Shown here: in pieces, positions 36,729 to 44,657 of the stretch | Layout of the letters: every line of letters starts with the position of its first letter | Position numbering within the stretch: position 1 is the stretch's first letter | Assembly (NCBI GenBank): GCA_024233115.1 | Contig: JACKQB010000002.1 | Coordinates: 186,001 to 250,000, forward strand | Direction: 5' to 3' | DNA length: 64,000 bases | Origin: Akkermansiaceae bacterium | GTDB taxonomy: Bacteria > Verrucomicrobiota > Verrucomicrobiia > Verrucomicrobiales > Akkermansiaceae | The notes under the pieces: model-generated | The model's database searches: none | Told to the model about the DNA's origin: nothing | Seen by the model: the letters and a program-made list of their open reading frames with translations, nothing else | Made by a program: the position numbers and the translations under genes

Positions 36729-38285
36729 GTGACCCGGACGGAGGAGGACAAAGACAGAATCATCGCCTCACAGCGTGAGCTGATAGAAAGCCAGCGCGAG
36801 CAAATCGCCCTGCTTGAAAAAAAGGTCGACCATCTCATCCGCATCATCTACGGCAGCAAAAGCGAAAAGCTCGACCCCGCCCAGCTTGAACTCCTTCTCG
36901 ACCCCGACGCGGCAAAAAAGCCCTGCGCCGCCGACGGCGAAGAGGACGCACCGGCGGCTGACAACACCGAAGAACTCAAGAGCGAACTCAAGCCCGTCCG
37001 CGAGCGCAAGCCCCGCGAACCCCGGCTGCCCGCCAACCTCCCCACCGTTGAGGAAGTCATCATCCCCGATGAAGTCCGGGCCAACCCGGGGGATTACCGC
37101 CGCATAGGCCAGCGCACCAGCGAGCGGCTCGATGTCGAACCCGGCCGCTACACCCGCCGACTCATCATCCGGCCCACCTACGTCAAAAAGAACGAGGCCA
37201 TACCCAGCATCCACACCGCGCCCCTGCCGCCCACCGTCCTCGAAGGCAGCATCCTCACCCCCTCGCTGCTGGCCCACATCGTCACCGGCAAATACTGCGA
37301 CCACCTCCCGCTCTACCGGCAGGAGCAAATCATGTCGCGTCGCCACGGCATCAACATCCCCCGCAACACCATGAGCCACTGGATGGAAGTCGGCGCAGAC
37401 CTCCTCCAGCCCCTCTGGAAACTCCTCGTCAGCGACCTCCGGAAAAGCAGCTACGTCAAGGCCGATGAAACCCCCATCGACTACCTCAGCCCCGGACACG
37501 GCAGTACAAGAAAAGGCTACCTCTGGCTCTACCAGAACCCCGCGCACAACACCATCGTCTACGACTGGCAGACAGGCCGTGACTCCAGCTGCCTCGCCGC
37601 CATCCTCGGCAACGCAGACGAAAAAGATACTTTCAGAGGCATCCTCCAAAGTGACGGCCACGGTGCCTACAACAAATGGTCCGGCGACAACGAAGGCATC
37701 ACCCAGTCGGGGTGCTGGACACACGCCCGTCGCAAATTTTACGACAACCTGGAGGAAGACCCCGTGCTTGCGGCAAAGATCCTGCGCCTCATCCAGCAAC
37801 TCTACCGGATCGAGGAAAAATACAAGGACTCGGCTCCCGAAGTCCGCAAATACCACCGACGACGGCAAAGCCGCCCGATCACTAAACGCCTCCACCACCT
37901 CACCACCAAAGTTAAAAACAAACACCTGCCCAAAAGCGGCCTGGGTGGGGCGGCGGCGTATGCACTGAACCAGTGGAGCAAACTCATCGTCTACCTTCAC
38001 CATGGGGAGGTTCACATCGACAACAACTCCGTCGAACGCGGCGTGCGTCCCACAAAAATAGGCATCAAGAACTGGCTCTTCATCGGAGGCGAGGAAACCG
38101 GCTGGCGCAGTGCCGTGCTCTACACCATGGTTGAAAACTGCCGCATCCTCGGCAAAGACCCCTACGCGTATTTGAAATGGGTCTTTGAAAAACTCCTGAC
38201 CACGACCAACAAGGACGACCTACACAAACTCCTCCCCGCCGCATGGGTGCGGACCGCAACTCAGGAAAACGCAGCCGCTGCTTGA
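36729..38285 (+). CDS. tnpC: IS66 TnpC DDE transposase
   Basis: 518 residues from a GTG at 36729; the ATG two bases earlier is out of frame and is followed by a stop. Order: N-terminal leucine-rich coil (SQREQIALLEKKVDHLIRII), zinc-finger-like region, then the DDE domain with D in ADETPIDYLSPG (about 246), D in LQSDGHGAYNKWSGD (about 307) and E in IDNNSVERGVRPTKIGIKNW (about 437), ending with the IS66 C-terminal block. The gene is intact, so this element can probably still move. Confidence 0.97.
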   Translation: MTRTEEDKDRIIASQRELIESQREQIALLEKKVDHLIRIIYGSKSEKLDPAQLELLLDPDAAKKPCAADGEEDAPAADNTEELKSELKPVRERKPREPRLPANLPTVEEVIIPDEVRANPGDYRRIGQRTSERLDVEPGRYTRRLIIRPTYVKKNEAIPSIHTAPLPPTVLEGSILTPSLLAHIVTGKYCDHLPLYRQEQIMSRRHGINIPRNTMSHWMEVGADLLQPLWKLLVSDLRKSSYVKADETPIDYLSPGHGSTRKGYLWLYQNPAHNTIVYDWQTGRDSSCLAAILGNADEKDTFRGILQSDGHGAYNKWSGDNEGITQSGCWTHARRKFYDNLEEDPVLAAKILRLIQQLYRIEEKYKDSAPEVRKYHRRRQSRPITKRLHHLTTKVKNKHLPKSGLGGAAAYALNQWSKLIVYLHHGEVHIDNNSVERGVRPTKIGIKNWLFIGGEETGWRSAVLYTMVENCRILGKDPYAYLKWVFEKLLTTTNKDDLHKLLPAAWVRTATQENAAAA

Positions 38286-38309
38286 ACGCGGCTATTGGGA
38301 AAAATTAAA

Positions 38310-38333
38310 AGTGTGACACATATCACACTTTCA
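38310..38333. repeat. palindrome near IS66 right end
   Basis: aaagtgtga-cacata-tcacacttt, a perfect 9-bp inverted repeat just after tnpC. A related palindrome (gaaagtgtg...cacactttc) is kept in the separate IS66 end at 41445-41542. It may bind transposase or TnpA, or act as a hairpin terminator. Confidence 0.8.
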
Positions 38334-38387
38334 TCGTGAATATCAAGCCTACTCAGAAGGCTCTTCACGGATCGCTTACTCCGCTGG

Positions 38388-38471
38388 TTAAGAAATCAAA
38401 TTTTCAAACCGACTTCGTGGGTGCAGTCCTTGCACCTGTTAAGGCAAACCTACGCCATTTTTAAAGCATGA
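38388..38471 (+). pseudogene. IS4-type transposase, 3' part after the IS66
   Basis: Continues the frame of 34910-35881 for 27 codons (LRNQIFKPTSWVQSL... ending TYAIFKA) to the TGA at 38469-38471. The exact frame continuation supports the IS66 junction. Confidence 0.9.
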
Positions 38472-38606
38472 TCTTCTAACACCGATCATATGATATATGT
38501 CCCTTTATATACCTTCGCTTAAGGAAGTGCCATTCATGCCTGCCCTCCTTAAAATTAGCCCTTTCAAAAATTAGTTGCTAGGCCTTTGCAATTTCAGGTA
38601 GTTATT

Positions 38607-39386
38607 TCATAAATCCATGAGTTCAATAGGGTATGGACGATAGCAAATATCTAGTCTTATCACACGTCTGTTCAGATACATGAACGAAACTCCTAGTTTC
38701 TCGTAAAATGCCTCGGATGCATTCTCTTTAATTTTTCTTAGCAGTTTGGGAGGTCCATATAAACTCTGCATTTTATCATAAGTCGTGAGCCCGTGAAATA
38801 ATGCTCCATGTGGGTTTTGAATCAACTCTCCGCTTTTATCACTTATCATTAAGTCATTTCCATCAATTCTAGAAAAATCAAAATCGCCATCATTATGATA
38901 AATTCCTATTCTTATTACCTGATTGCCTTCATCGTGCTCTGATAGTCGAAAAACAACCACAATGCTTGTTTGCCCATGATATATCCAACGCCAGCTACCA
39001 TCTAATTTTTGATTAGTGTATTCAACAATTTCATCGTTGCGACCAAGTTTTATTTTATCGGGGTACCCATATATATAGATCACTTCCTGCATATTAGCCC
39101 GGAGCTTAAGGCCCTTATAGCCAAAGATTTTGAAATGTCCTAGATCAAGATTTGACCTTTGATGCATTTTATGTTCCTCATATTTGCCATATTTTTTGGA
39201 TATAAAGTGTCCTGTAGCACCTAAAAGGATCAGTGCTATAGGTACAAAAAACAAAGGTTTTTTGATAGCTTTCTTTATTTTCTCTTTATTTGCAATTTCA
39301 CCTTTTTTTGATAGGATTATGGTTGCGATTAAAAGTGAAATTCCAATTACTACAGAAGATATTAATATGCTGAATGCTAGACTCAT
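38607..39386 (-). CDS. membrane protein of unknown function
   Basis: 259 residues with two N-terminal membrane helices (about 5-25 and 43-62) and a soluble, probably periplasmic domain with a GYKGLKLRANMQEVIYIYGYP segment. That part resembles the SmpA/OmlA-like layout of a short motif predicting a product from a G-M-x-x-x-x-V-x-x-x-x-G-x-P turn, seen again as YDKMQSLYGPPKLLRK. The gene is strongly AT-rich compared with the core genes, which suggests transfer. Not recognised further. Confidence 0.6.
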   Translation of the reverse strand: MSLAFSILISSVVIGISLLIATIILSKKGEIANKEKIKKAIKKPLFFVPIALILLGATGHFISKKYGKYEEHKMHQRSNLDLGHFKIFGYKGLKLRANMQEVIYIYGYPDKIKLGRNDEIVEYTNQKLDGSWRWIYHGQTSIVVVFRLSEHDEGNQVIRIGIYHNDGDFDFSRIDGNDLMISDKSGELIQNPHGALFHGLTTYDKMQSLYGPPKLLRKIKENASEAFYEKLGVSFMYLNRRVIRLDICYRPYPIELMDL

Positions 39387-39513
39387 AACGAATGAATTAA
39401 GTTAACGTCAATATGGGGGAGCTGTATATGACGGACTGATGGTTGAATTGTCATGACGCTTACTGTACGCGGTGGGCAAATTGTTTGTAGCCACTCCTTG
39501 TTTGACGATTTGA

Positions 39514-40365
39514 TTACAGGAGGCTGAAGTATGTCCAGATAAGGTTTGCGATCAGAGACCCACTGACTCCATTGGCTACCGCCGTTCCCTGTTGAGCCAG
39601 TTCCATCGTAATGTCGCCGACCCACTTTTTTACTGACCCGCCGACCTTGCCAGGAGGATCGCCCTCAGGTCGTGTTTCGTCATCTTCGGCCATGGCAGCA
39701 TTAAGGCGCGTTATATGAGCGTCACCCACCCCAAGTTTCTTCAGCTGATTGAATAAGTCATTCTTCGTGGAGATTGTCACAACATTGCTATCGCCATGAA
39801 TTACGACATGCCCGGACCCTGAGACATTTGATGTCGACACGGTTGCACCGGAATGAGCTGTGATGGACATTGACGGGCTTTGACCCTCGATAGGCAATCC
39901 ATTCTCGGCACGGTAGGTGCTGCTGCTCTTAAACAAATTAATCAGCTTGGGCAGATTTCGTATTATCGTCATCTGTTCGTCCCATAGCTCGAGCGCAATC
40001 GTCACCTCCCAAGTTTTCGGTGCACCATGCTCTTCGCATCGCTTTGTCACATGTCGCTTATGAGCCGCATAAAGCTTCTCATACCTCGGAAGCTTGTTCA
40101 TGAGGATAATTTCGAGCACATCGACGAATTCCGTGTAAGTGTGGCACGAGTCTGAACTCTCCAGTTTGCTCAGCCATTCTATCAGGTCGATTTCCATCTG
40201 TCGCCCATCTGAGTAGATCATATACGCAAACTCATCGTGATCACCGCCATAGTTGGTGTATTGATGGAAGTTGCCAGACTTCACGGATACCCAATATTTA
40301 TCTTTTTTGTGCAGACTATCCGAGATCGCACGGACACGCTCAACTTCTAGTGGTATATTGCTCAT
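39514..40365 (-). CDS. possible abortive-infection-type protein
   Basis: 283 residues. The N-terminal 150 are helical and charged. A low-complexity Ser/Thr-rich strand (SITAHSGATVSTSNVSGSGH, HGDSNVV) separates them from a C-terminal segment KNDLFNQLKKLGVGDAHITRL ... KKWVGDITMELAQQGTAVANG and a final hydrophobic helix (SLIANLIWTYFSLL). This last layout resembles the C-terminal part of AbiTii-type and other membrane-ending defence proteins, but I cannot show homology. It lies in a mobile island, as defence genes often do. Confidence 0.4.
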   Translation of the reverse strand: MSNIPLEVERVRAISDSLHKKDKYWVSVKSGNFHQYTNYGGDHDEFAYMIYSDGRQMEIDLIEWLSKLESSDSCHTYTEFVDVLEIILMNKLPRYEKLYAAHKRHVTKRCEEHGAPKTWEVTIALELWDEQMTIIRNLPKLINLFKSSSTYRAENGLPIEGQSPSMSITAHSGATVSTSNVSGSGHVVIHGDSNVVTISTKNDLFNQLKKLGVGDAHITRLNAAMAEDDETRPEGDPPGKVGGSVKKWVGDITMELAQQGTAVANGVSGSLIANLIWTYFSLL

Positions 40366-40625
40366 AAGTTTATTGGTCGAACAGTATTATTCGTTGGCTC
40401 ACCCTTACTGCAATGAATTTGATTTTTCACGGTGGGATTCTGGATCTCTGTCATGGAGTCATAAGGGAGTTGCCGGGAAAAAGAGAGGTGTTGAATTTAG
40501 AATTGGTGCATACAGCAGCTAATCCCCTTGCCTCACATCGGGTTTCCTCCTTCGCTCCCACCATCGCTAAAAAGCTACGGAGGACATGATGGCGGGCAGG
40601 AAAGCTATGGAGGACAGGTGATCGT
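40366..40625. other. intergenic, small gctacggaggacag repeat
   Basis: No gene seen. Two near copies of a short motif (agctacggaggacatg at about 40573 and agctatggaggacagg at about 40603) stand 30 bases apart. Confidence 0.5.
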
Positions 40626-41366
40626 CTAGATTTCTTTGTTCTGACGGACTTCGGGTTTGATTTCAATGGCGGGTTTCTTCTTTGTTGGCTTTTTTTGTGA
40701 GGTTTTTTCCATGCTTTCTACCCCGTCATCTCTATCAGCTATCAGATTGATGTCAACCTCAACAGGGACAGCGCGGAGGCCGGAGATGATTTTTTCTAGC
40801 TGGCTGATGGTGTCTTTGGCCAGGCTCTGGGGTTGGGCGTAGTGGGTTCCGGCGGCGGTGATGACGTCCCGGATGGACTCTAGGCCGTCGTTGAACTGGG
40901 TGAGCTGGGCTACGACTCGGGTGATGGGGTCGGTTTCGGAGGCTCCGCCTAGGAGTTTGTTTTTGTTGAAGTCCTTTTTGATCTGGGCCCAGCGGTCGGC
41001 CTCCTCTTCGGTGAGGATGTTTTCCATTTCCTTGAACTTGAGCAGGTTTGCCTCGGCTCCTGTTGTTAGGGTCTGGGACTCGTTTTCGTAGTGGTCGATG
41101 ACCAGGGCGCGGACTTCGTCGTGGGTCATGAGGGGCAGCACTTTTTCGGCGATGCGGTTCATGTTCCGGTAGGAGCCCTGGAGCTTGAAGGCGGGCTCGG
41201 TGCGGTAGTTGTCCTCCTGGGCGGCGCTTTTGATATACTGGAGGTTTACGCGCAGGATGGTGTCGCGGACGGTGTAGAGGTGTTGAGTGGTTTTGACGAA
41301 CTCCTCGATCTCGGCGGCGGTGTAGTTGCCTTCGAAGTCGATACCCTCCTGGCTGCCGGAGAGGGG
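40626..41366 (-). pseudogene. 3' remnant of a large DNA-repair ATPase gene
   Basis: The frame is open from 41366 (PLSGSQEGIDFEGNYTAAEI...) through NYRTEPAFKLQGSYRNMNRI, LTTGAEANLLKFKEMENILT and EEEADRWAQIKKDF to the stop at 40626. These blocks match my memory of the C-terminus of the very large (over 1500-residue) proteins annotated DNA repair ATPase in Planctomycetes and Verrucomicrobia. The N-terminal ATPase part is gone: a stop and a GGGGTCAG-type repeat sit at the upstream junction. An internal ATG at 41162 could still give a 178-residue product, but it would lack any ATPase. Confidence 0.75.
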
Positions 41367-41444
41367 TCAGGCCGTGGATTGTGGATTTTACAATTGTTAG
41401 ATTGGAATGTTAACCTCCCAAATATCAACCTTCCCAACTCTAGA

Positions 41445-41542
41445 GTAAGCGGTCGGTGAAGAGTCCATAGGATGGGCTGGATGTTGAAGATGAAAGTGTG
41501 GTATGTGTCACACTTTCAATTTTTGCCGACGGTCGCTGTCAG
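41445..41542 (-). mobile_element. IS66 right-end remnant
   Basis: Begins gtaagcggtcggtgaagagt and carries the gaaagtgtg...cacactttc palindrome, as in the right end of the complete IS66 (complement of 38310-38379). It is cut at 41542 by the second 124-bp repeat. It belongs to the same subtype as copies 1 and 2, not to the one at 33003-33257. Confidence 0.82.
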
Positions 41543-41666
41543 TGTTAACGGCCGAATTCTCATCGTACTAGATTTTCAAATTGTCATCGGGTGACTTGTG
41601 TCAAGTTATAGCCATGTTTCCACATTGTCATCGTAATTTATGGAGGCCCGAACTGTGGAACATCCG
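41543..41666. repeat. 124-bp inverted repeat, right copy
   Basis: Complement of 32879-33002 with roughly five substitutions, the largest cluster being attagtaatg versus tatagccatg. Both copies cut IS66 sequence on their inner side. Outer flanks differ (cctctta versus gcctgag). Confidence 0.9.
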
Positions 41667-41881
41667 GCCTGAGCGGTCGTAATTTTGTGACGGTCTGACA
41701 CGATTGGGGAGAGTTTTGTAATGGCGCGGTGTTTGGTAGGATTTTTTGAGGCATGCCGAGCCGTTCCGGATGTTGTGTCCGGTTTTTTTGTTAGGACGTA
41801 GAAGGACGTGCCGGCAGTTTCCAGGCTAGGTTACATCCCTGTAGAGTCTGACCGATGGCTCCACCCAGAAGGTGGAAAGTT
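41667..41881. other. flank between island edge and rnpB
   Basis: No gene is visible. It contains a plus-strand terminator with no gene in front of it (see 41766-41789). A short ccacc-ttct-gggtgg hairpin (41859-41873) lies just after the rnpB 3' end, without a T-tract. Confidence 0.5.
41766..41789 (+). terminator. orphan rho-independent terminator
   Basis: ccgga-tgttgtg-tccgg followed by seven T. It points away from the island, and no plus-strand gene precedes it, so the gene it once served was probably lost when the island formed. Confidence 0.65.
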
Positions 41882-42283
41882 GCCGCTCCCCTGTAAGCCG
41901 GATTCTGTCCTCAGTGCTTTCGCGCTGATGGACGGTCATTTATCTTATCCCTTGCGGGAAACCTCCCTTGCGGGATGGTGCGACTAATACCCGGGGATCC
42001 TGATCGGGCGGGCTACCCTTCCCCTGTTATGTCTTGCGCCACGCGGGGTTTACCGTGCCTCCTCGGTTACCCTTGGAGCGGTGGGCTCTTACCCCACCTT
42101 TTCACCCTTACCCCCCGAAGCCTTGGCAAAGGGGGGCGGTTTGTTTTCTGCTGCACTTTCCGTCCGACAGGCTTGAACCGGTCGTCCCCTGTTGTTCACA
42201 AGGCGCGCTGCCCTTTGGCGTCCGGACTTTCCTCAACCCCGCCAATACAAGACCGGCAGGACTGCGACCGTCCGGGGAGCGGC
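41882..42283 (-). ncRNA. rnpB: RNase P RNA (class A)
   Basis: About 402 bases. The 5' and 3' ends pair as helix P1 (gccgctcccc with ggggagcggc). Conserved core: gaggaaagtccggac near the 5' end, gtaagggtgaaaaggtg, the agacataacagggg segment, gggaggtttcccgcaagggat, and the 3' acagaatccggcttacag. It is the catalytic part of RNase P, which trims tRNA 5' ends. It stands alone between the island and argD. Confidence 0.96.
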
Positions 42284-42308
42284 GAGCGCAGGCTACGCCT
42301 GTAAACTC

Positions 42309-42384
42309 CAATTAGCAAATCCCAAATACCAACAAGAATACTTGTATTCGCAATTTGGAACTTGGAATTTGGAATTTGAAACTT
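42309..42384. repeat. TTGGAATTTGGAA-type short repeat cluster
   Basis: Upstream of argD: agcaaatcccaaataccaac then gcaatttggaacttggaatt and tggaatttgaaacttag, giving imperfect inverted and direct repeats. Similar strings are dispersed in many environmental genomes. No regulatory function is evident. Confidence 0.6.
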
Positions 42385-42398
42385 AGAACTTCCGCACC

Positions 42399-43637
42399 AT
42401 GTCTTACGTCCTTCCTACTTACGCCAACTTTCCGCTCACCGCTGTCCGGGGAGAGGGCGCGCGATTGTGGGACAGTGAGGGCAAATGTTATCTCGATTTC
42501 TGCGCTGGCATTGCCACGTGCAGCATCGGCCACTGCCACCCTGCACTGAGTAAGGCGATCAGTGAACAAGCATCGACGCTGATGCATTGCTCCAACCTCT
42601 ACCAAATCCCCCAGCAGAAAGAGCTGGCGCGTACCTTGGTTGAAGATTTCACCAGGATTCCGGGCAAGGTGTTTTTTGGAAATTCAGGAGCCGAAGCCAA
42701 TGACGGCATGATTAAAACCGCCCGGCGATTTGGTCATGCCAGACCTAACGCCAAAGGCAGCCCCCGCTACGAGGTGATCACGTTTAACAGCTCGTTTCAC
42801 GGCAGGACGCTTGGATCCATGGCCGCCACGGCCCAAACAAAAATCCAGCAAGGGTTCGATCCGATGCTGCCAGGTTTCAAGTATGTGCCACTCAATGATC
42901 TTGAGGCGCTTAAATCGGCGATCACCGACATCACCGCAGGTATCATGCTGGAGCCCATCCAGGGCGAAGGTGGTGTCCATGAGGTTACGCCCGAGTTTTT
43001 ACAAGGAGTGGCCGGACTTTGTCAGGAACATGATCTGCTGCTGATGCTGGATGAAATCCAGTGCGGACTGGGTCGGACGGGAACCCCGATGGGGTGGCAG
43101 GCTGTTTGCCCCGAGCTCAAACCAGACACCATCTCGTGGGCCAAGGGCTTGGGTGGCGGTTTTCCGATCGGTGCCTTTTATGTGAGTGACAGAGCCATCG
43201 ATGCAAAGGGCACCGCGCTATCTGCACTGATGGATGCCGGCTCCCATGGCTCGACCTATGGCGGCAATCCCCTCGCCTGCTCGGCCGCTCTCGCCGTTCT
43301 AACTGAAATCAAATCATCCGGCCTTTGGATCAACGCCGGCCATCAGGAAAAACGGATCCGGCAGGCAGTCACAGCATGGAATCACCCGGCGATCGATACC
43401 ATCCGGGGCAAGGGCCTTCTTCTCGGATTTGCCCTCAACAGGGAATCCATGGAGGTTCCCGATGAATCACCACCGGCCCCCCACCTCTGCAAGGCGCTGA
43501 TGGCCAATGGGCTGCTGACCGTCCCCGCCGGGCCTGACACCTTGCGTTGGCTGCCACCACTCAATGTCACCGATGGCGAAGTCGACGAGGCATTGAAAAT
43601 ACTCAAAAACACCCTCGATTTACTGCTTAAAAACTGA
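42399..43637 (+). CDS. argD: acetylornithine aminotransferase
   Basis: 412 residues. PLP class-III aminotransferase: GIATCSIGHCHP near residue 37, SGAEANDGMIKTAR (about 96), FHGRTLG (about 128), EPIQGEGGV (about 189), DEIQCGLGRTG (about 216) and the PLP Lys in SWAKGLGGGFPIGA (about 249). It moves an amino group between glutamate and N-acetylglutamate semialdehyde in arginine synthesis. argF follows 49 bases later. A broader substrate range (succinylornithine, GABA) is possible in this family, but the argF neighbour favours arginine. Confidence 0.95.
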   Translation: MSYVLPTYANFPLTAVRGEGARLWDSEGKCYLDFCAGIATCSIGHCHPALSKAISEQASTLMHCSNLYQIPQQKELARTLVEDFTRIPGKVFFGNSGAEANDGMIKTARRFGHARPNAKGSPRYEVITFNSSFHGRTLGSMAATAQTKIQQGFDPMLPGFKYVPLNDLEALKSAITDITAGIMLEPIQGEGGVHEVTPEFLQGVAGLCQEHDLLLMLDEIQCGLGRTGTPMGWQAVCPELKPDTISWAKGLGGGFPIGAFYVSDRAIDAKGTALSALMDAGSHGSTYGGNPLACSAALAVLTEIKSSGLWINAGHQEKRIRQAVTAWNHPAIDTIRGKGLLLGFALNRESMEVPDESPPAPHLCKALMANGLLTVPAGPDTLRWLPPLNVTDGEVDEALKILKNTLDLLLKN

Positions 43638-43686
43638 ATACTCCAAGTATTCGCCCATTTATCCACTCATTCATTAATTCATACCA

Positions 43687-44622
43687 GTGACCCACTTACT
43701 CTCCATCGAAGAGCTATCCAGAGACCGCATCTGGAAAATCATAGATAACGCCGTTTCGTTAAAAACCGAACGTAAAAAACACGGCGGCCACAAGGTCAAG
43801 CCGCTTACCGGCCAGACCTGGGCGATGATTTTCACCAAGGCATCCACCAGGACCCGTGTTTCCTTTGAAGTCGGCATTCGCGAACTTGGTGGCTCCGTCA
43901 TGTTCCTTTCCTCCAACGACCTGCAACTGGGTCGGGGTGAGCCCATCAAGGATACGGCACGCGTGTTGGGCCGGATGGTCCACGGTGCGGTGATCCGGAC
44001 CTTCGCGCAGAAGGATGTGGTGGATTTCGCCAATTTCTCCGGAATCCCGACGATCAATGCGCTAACCGACGATGCCCACCCGTGCCAGATCCTTGCCGAC
44101 CTCCTCACCATCCGTGAACGCCTCGGAACCTGGGAGAACAAAAAAATCGCCTTTGTCGGTGACGGCTTCAACAACATGTCCAGGTCATGGATGTGGGCAG
44201 CCAGGCAGCTGAACTTTGAACTCGCCATTGCCGCGCCCCAGGGGTGTCTGCCGACTCCCCAATACGTCGAGAGACTGAACTCTGCCAACGTTACCCTGAC
44301 CACCGATCCAATCGAAGCCGTCAAAGACGCCGATGTCATCAACACCGATGTCTGGCTCTCCATGGGTGAAGAAGGCCAGGTCGAAAAAGAAGCCTTGTTC
44401 GGCAACTACCAGGTGAATTCCGAACTCCTCAGGCACGCCCACTCATCCCATATCGTGCTCCACTGCCTGCCTGCTTATCGTGGCAAGGAAATCACCGATA
44501 CCGTGCTCGAGGGTCACGCCGACGTCATTTTCCAACAAGCCGAAAACCGGCTCCACGTCCAGAAAGCCATCCTGGCCAAACTCGCTGCCTACGGCCAGAC
44601 GTTCCGTGGCATGTTTTCCTAG
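43687..44622 (+). CDS. argF: ornithine carbamoyltransferase
   Basis: 311 residues from a GTG at 43687. Carbamoyl-phosphate site STRTR in FTKASTRTRVSFEVG (about 50-64), the HPCQ loop (DDAHPCQILADLL, about 130) and the ornithine-binding HCLPAYRGKEIT (about 264). It makes citrulline from ornithine and carbamoyl phosphate. It probably forms an operon with argD. Confidence 0.97.
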   Translation: MTHLLSIEELSRDRIWKIIDNAVSLKTERKKHGGHKVKPLTGQTWAMIFTKASTRTRVSFEVGIRELGGSVMFLSSNDLQLGRGEPIKDTARVLGRMVHGAVIRTFAQKDVVDFANFSGIPTINALTDDAHPCQILADLLTIRERLGTWENKKIAFVGDGFNNMSRSWMWAARQLNFELAIAAPQGCLPTPQYVERLNSANVTLTTDPIEAVKDADVINTDVWLSMGEEGQVEKEALFGNYQVNSELLRHAHSSHIVLHCLPAYRGKEITDTVLEGHADVIFQQAENRLHVQKAILAKLAAYGQTFRGMFS

Positions 44623-44657
44623 CCGGGACATCCGGCCCCTGAAACCCGGATTCCAAG

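Larger units (their letters stand above)
35882..38379 (+). mobile_element. complete IS66 element, copy 2, with perfect 8-bp target duplication
   Basis: 2498 bp. Terminal inverted repeats of about 21 bp with three mismatches (GTAAGCGGTCGATGAAGAG... at the left; complement GTAAGCGATCCGTGAAGAG... at the right). Flanked by tccgctgg at 35874-35881 and 38380-38387, the 8-bp duplication expected for IS66. All three genes are intact. It is inverted relative to copy 1 at 1-1752. Confidence 0.98.

Noticed and set aside
36768..38015. Long open frame antisense to IS66 tnpC
   Set aside because: Shadow of a GC-rich transposase gene; the sense strand has all catalytic motifs.
32879..41666. Treating the whole 8.8 kb as a standard composite transposon
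   Set aside because: No target duplication, inner IS66 ends of different subtypes, and no transposase clearly matching the 124-bp ends.
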